Translations under genes and position numbers: made by a program | The notes under the pieces: generated by a model | Databases searched by the model: none | Seen by the model: the letters and a program-made list of their open reading frames with translations, nothing else | Told to the model about the DNA's origin: nothing | Part shown: piece after piece, positions 61,440 to 64,000 of the stretch | How the letters are laid out: every line of letters begins with the position of its first letter | How positions within the stretch are numbered: the first letter of the stretch is position 1 | Source: an uncultured Agathobacter sp. | GTDB taxonomy: Bacteria; Bacillota; Clostridia; Lachnospirales; Lachnospiraceae | Reading direction: 5' to 3' | Assembly (NCBI GenBank): GCA_934307695.1 | Contig: CAKRCS010000010.1 | Location: 12,518-76,517, forward strand | Length of the DNA: 64,000 nt

Positions 61440-61512
61440 TAAATCGACACTACTACTGTTGCGCAAAATATGTCATAATAAAATTATCATAAATGTATGG
61501 AGATTTTTGCCA

Positions 61513-62235
61513 ATGATAAAAATAGCCTTTTGCGATGATGACAGCACGGTATTGGATACGCTCCACGAGGATCTGGCGCTTTATCGTGCATCCAGGAACA
61601 AAGAAATTGCAGATTGCTTTTTTCAGAATCCGATCGAACTGATCACCGAAATTGAAAAGGGCATGCGCTACGACATCATCTTTTTGGATATCCTCATGCC
61701 GGGGGAAAATGGCATGGATGCCGCTGCGGAGATCCGAACCTACGACGAGGATGTAAAAATCGTTTTTCTTACCTCCTCCTCCGAGTATGCGGTGCAGTCC
61801 TACCGGATCCAGGCGTTTTACTATCAGCTCAAGCCGATCAGCCGGGACGACTTTTTCCACCTGATGGACTCAATCCTTGTCCAGTTGGAGAAGCAGCAGG
61901 CAAAAAGCCTTCTTCTCTCCTGCAAAAACGGCATTACGCGCATCAAGCCGGAACAGCTTGAATACTGCGAAGTGATCCACCGGACACTCCTGATCCATCT
62001 GATCTCCGGCGAAGTCCTCGAAAGCATTGGAACGATGGAAGAATTAAACGAGCAGCTCAAGTCGTTCGGGAATTTTTTGCGCCCGCACCGGTCTTATATC
62101 GTGAACCTCGACTATATCCAGAACCTTTCGTTTAGGGCGATCATTACAACGAGCCAGGCGGTAATACCGATCCCGCGCGGCAAATATAACAGCATCAAAA
62201 ATATGTTTTTAGAATATGCATTCACGAATAGGTAG
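61513..62235 (+). CDS. LytTR-type response regulator (AgrA-like)
   Basis: A 240-residue regulator. The receiver domain has acidic residues FCDDDS, phospho-acceptor in YDIIFLDILMPGENG and FLTSS. The LytTR output domain is ~140-240: KSLLLSCKNGITRIKPEQLEYCEVIHRTLLIHL...LKSFGNFLRPHRSYIVNLDYIQNLS. It is followed by its kinase after eight bases. Start 61513 corresponds to MIKIAFCDDD; upstream in-frame sequence is intergenic. Confidence 0.93.
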   Translation: MIKIAFCDDDSTVLDTLHEDLALYRASRNKEIADCFFQNPIELITEIEKGMRYDIIFLDILMPGENGMDAAAEIRTYDEDVKIVFLTSSSEYAVQSYRIQAFYYQLKPISRDDFFHLMDSILVQLEKQQAKSLLLSCKNGITRIKPEQLEYCEVIHRTLLIHLISGEVLESIGTMEELNEQLKSFGNFLRPHRSYIVNLDYIQNLSFRAIITTSQAVIPIPRGKYNSIKNMFLEYAFTNR

Positions 62236-62243
62236 GTATTTGT

Positions 62244-63515
62244 ATGGCTTTTGCACTTTCTCTTTTGAACAATATTTCCGTCAGCCTATACGGAAGCATC
62301 CTGTCTGCGTCCTTTTGTGACGCGATCACCAGCCGCAGGAAAAAAATCTTTTTTATCTGCGCCATGCTATGTCTCCCCTTTGTGCAGGGAATTGCATACA
62401 TTCTCTGGGGAGGCGAATTTGTAAGAAAAATTTATCCGCTTGTGGTTCATGTTCCGCTTTTCTTCATTCTCGCATTTATGACGAAGCGGGCGCTATGGCC
62501 GTTCTTTTCCATCCTGATGGCGTACTTATGCTGTCAGCTGCGGCGCTGGATCGCATTATTTATTGTATCGATATTTTCCGGTGGAAAACCAATGCTCGAC
62601 CTTGTGGAGCTTATCGTGACCGTCCCTCTGCTATTGCTGCTACTGCGCTTTGCAGCTCCGGTTATCCGCCCGCTGTCAGGCTACAATGCCAAAATGCAAT
62701 GTCAATTTGGTGTGATTCCTCTGCTCTACTATGTGTTCGACTACACATCCAACGTGTATACAAACCTTCTTTCCAACGGTGGACCGGTTTTTGTAGAGTT
62801 TATGCCGTTCGTATGCTGCGCCGCTTATCTTAGCTTTTTACTCTACAATTCAACCGTGGAGCACTCCCGGAATGAATTGCGGGAAACGCAGAAAACATTG
62901 AGTATCCAGCTAAAACAGGCCGTCCGGGAAATCGATTCCCTGCGGGAATCACAGACGCTCGCCAGCCAGTACCGGCATGATATGCGACACCATCTGCAAT
63001 ATGTATCCACCTGTATCAAAAACGGACAGGAGGAGCAGGCATTGTCCTACATGTCCGGGATCTGCAAGGAGATCGAAGCCCAGAAGGTAGTGCGTTACTG
63101 TGAAAACGAAGCTGCTAACCTCATTCTTTCGTCCTTTGCAAGCCGCGCCGCCAAAGCAGGCATTCAGATGAACATAAAAGGCTCCTTTCCAGCGTCGACG
63201 AGACTTTCCGACAGCGACCTGTGCGTCCTTCTCTCTAACGCACTTGAAAACGCGATCAATGCGTGTAAGCCACTCGCCCGCAGCGGCATCCATTGTGTTA
63301 TTGATGTGCAGTTCTACAATAAGGATGACCGCCTCTTTTTACAGATTGAAAACCCATTTCAAAAGCCGATCGTCTTTGAAAACCAGATCCCGGTATCACA
63401 CGAGCCGGGACACGGCATGGGTATTCAAAGCATCTGTGCTATCGTAGATCACTATGGTGGCATCTACACCTTCTTGACACAGGATCAGCACTTTATCCTG
63501 CGGTTGTCCATTTAA
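62244..63515 (+). CDS. GHKL-type sensor histidine kinase (AgrC-like)
   Basis: A 423-residue kinase with about six N-terminal helices (to ~200), a coiled linker and the HPK10-type site SQYRHDMRHHLQYV (phosphorylated His). Next come LLSNALENAINAC (N-box) and GHGMGIQSICAIVDHYGG (G-box). This class senses peptides in quorum-sensing systems such as AgrCA. No peptide precursor gene was found here. The neighbouring Ig-like protein is a likely target. Confidence 0.9.
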   Translation: MAFALSLLNNISVSLYGSILSASFCDAITSRRKKIFFICAMLCLPFVQGIAYILWGGEFVRKIYPLVVHVPLFFILAFMTKRALWPFFSILMAYLCCQLRRWIALFIVSIFSGGKPMLDLVELIVTVPLLLLLLRFAAPVIRPLSGYNAKMQCQFGVIPLLYYVFDYTSNVYTNLLSNGGPVFVEFMPFVCCAAYLSFLLYNSTVEHSRNELRETQKTLSIQLKQAVREIDSLRESQTLASQYRHDMRHHLQYVSTCIKNGQEEQALSYMSGICKEIEAQKVVRYCENEAANLILSSFASRAAKAGIQMNIKGSFPASTRLSDSDLCVLLSNALENAINACKPLARSGIHCVIDVQFYNKDDRLFLQIENPFQKPIVFENQIPVSHEPGHGMGIQSICAIVDHYGGIYTFLTQDQHFILRLSI

Positions 63516-63536
63516 TGTAGGAATTACATACGACAA

Positions 63537-63572
63537 AAGAATATGCGCACCCTTATGGGCGCGCATATTCTT
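63537..63572 (+). terminator. Terminator of the LytTR two-component operon
   Basis: Twelve-bp stem AAGAATATGCGC / GCGCATATTCTT, loop ACCCTTATGGGC which pairs further (CCC/GGG). Confidence 0.75.
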
Positions 63573-63674
63573 CATAGGATTAGGGTGTCAAAAGATGGTT
63601 TTATATTTTTTGATTAGCAAATTGCACAAAGCTGAACCTTGTTTTGCTCCGATTAGGAAAAGAAATTTCCTATA

Positions 63675-63707
63675 AAGAAAAACCCTCAGGAAGTAGTTCC
63701 TGAGGGT
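63675..63707 (-). terminator. Terminator after the tRNA genes (end of the rRNA operon)
   Basis: Eleven-bp perfect stem ACCCTCAGGAA/TTCCTGAGGGT with loop GTAG, followed on the minus strand by TTTTTCTTT. Confidence 0.85.
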
Positions 63708-63710
63708 CAG

Positions 63711-63781
63711 AGGTGACTGCCGGATTTGAACCGGCGGTAACGGAGTTGCAGTCCGGGGCCTTACCACTTGGCTAAGTCACC
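63711..63781 (-). tRNA. tRNA-Cys (anticodon GCA)
   Basis: On the minus strand, acceptor GGTGACT pairs with AGTCACC. The anticodon loop CTGCAAC gives GCA, and the T arm contains GGTTCAAATCC. CCA is not encoded. Confidence 0.92.
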
Positions 63782-63803
63782 ACACTATATTATATTCCAT
63801 GAG

Positions 63804-63876
63804 CTCCCCAAGTAGGACTCGAACCTACGACACTTCGGTTAACAGCCGAATGCTCTACCGACTGAGCTATTGAGGA
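63804..63876 (-). tRNA. tRNA-Asn (anticodon GTT)
   Basis: On the minus strand, acceptor TCCTCAA pairs with TTGGGGA. The anticodon arm is TTCGG-CTGTTAA-CCGAA, giving GTT, and the T arm contains GGTTCGAGTCC. CCA is not encoded. Confidence 0.93.
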
Positions 63877-63972
63877 ATACAAAAGAAAGGACTCGCTAAT
63901 GCCAATCCATCCTTTCAGAGTTATTATACCCTGAAAACTTCATACAGCACTGAGAAACATGTTCTTCTTCTT

Positions 63973-64000
63973 TGATTAAGCCCTCGACCGATTAGTGACA
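63973..64000 (-). rRNA. 3' end of a 23S rRNA gene (partial)
   Basis: On the minus strand the last bases read TGTCACTAATCGGTCGAGGG then CTTAATC. This is the conserved 3' end of clostridial 23S rRNA. The rest lies beyond the window. The exact 3' end is uncertain by a few bases. Confidence 0.75.

Noticed and set aside
63877..63972. 5S rRNA between 23S and tRNA-Asn
   Set aside because: The segment is too short (~96 bases) and has no 5S-like helices or conserved core.

Overview
The window reads as chromosome of an anaerobic, flagellated member of the Firmicutes, most likely family Lachnospiraceae (Roseburia/Agathobacter/Butyrivibrio-like). This rests on a flagellin with a sigma-28 promoter, a clostridial-type Tad pilus locus (Flp1 pilin, DUF5702, FHA partner), a DUF6240 giant protein, an Ech-type energy-converting [NiFe] hydrogenase, MecA, CwlD, LytTR regulators, and tRNA genes without encoded CCA. 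Genus is inference; nothing here fixes it.

Layout. 1-9.9 kb, minus strand: one Tad/Flp pilus operon. It starts at a good promoter near 9.94 kb and runs prepilin peptidase, TadZ-like protein, TadA ATPase, TadB, TadC-like protein, Flp1 pilin, DUF5702 protein, two TadE-like pseudopilins with a second prepilin peptidase between them, an FHA protein, then a separately promoted rhomboid protease cut by the window edge. 10-12.6 kb: DUF2508, FliS-like chaperone and flagellin, and a DUF1858 protein. 12.7-15.7 kb: mecA, divergent from a Ser/Thr kinase fused to a lysine-less MinD-like domain, followed by a stand-alone protein of the same kind. 16-22.8 kb: a secreted GH18 protein behind a short structured leader, a CwlD amidase, the 1067-residue DUF6240/FliK-like protein with its own sigma-28 promoter, and a DUF1287 protein.

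22.8-28.9 kb is an accessory stretch: LytTR/DUF3021 pair, membrane HTH regulator, MsrA, orphan AbiEi-type antitoxin, acetyltransferase, methyltransferase, cytidine deaminase. 29-41 kb: glycogen branching enzyme with a TPR-AAA protein, AI-2E-family permease, aconitase-family hydratase, an OmpR-type two-component system with a coiled-coil protein, and a histidine phosphatase. 41.0-41.55 kb is a roughly 545-bp interrupted palindrome next to tRNA-Pro. 41.8-47.5 kb is patchy: AAA_14 ATPase with an upstream repeat array, gene fragments, aldo/keto reductase, a MerR-controlled hydrolase, and a ProXp-type deacylase.

47.5-57.2 kb: echABCDEF followed by hypA, hypC, hypD and hypE, with a hydrolase and an acetyltransferase between hypA and hypC; the interruption is bracketed by an inverted repeat. 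57.3-63.5 kb: ECF sigma/anti-sigma operon, an Rpn-type nuclease, small membrane-anchored proteins, and a secreted Ig-like protein divergent from a LytTR two-component system with a likely operator between them. The right end carries tRNA-Cys, tRNA-Asn and the last bases of a 23S rRNA gene, all on the minus strand.

The strongest candidates for something undescribed are the kinase/lysine-less-ATPase pair, the long palindrome, the sigma-28-controlled FliK-like giant protein, and the repeat elements that appear to have rewritten gene ends in the Tad and Ech/Hyp operons. All calls come from reading the sequence; no database search was possible.
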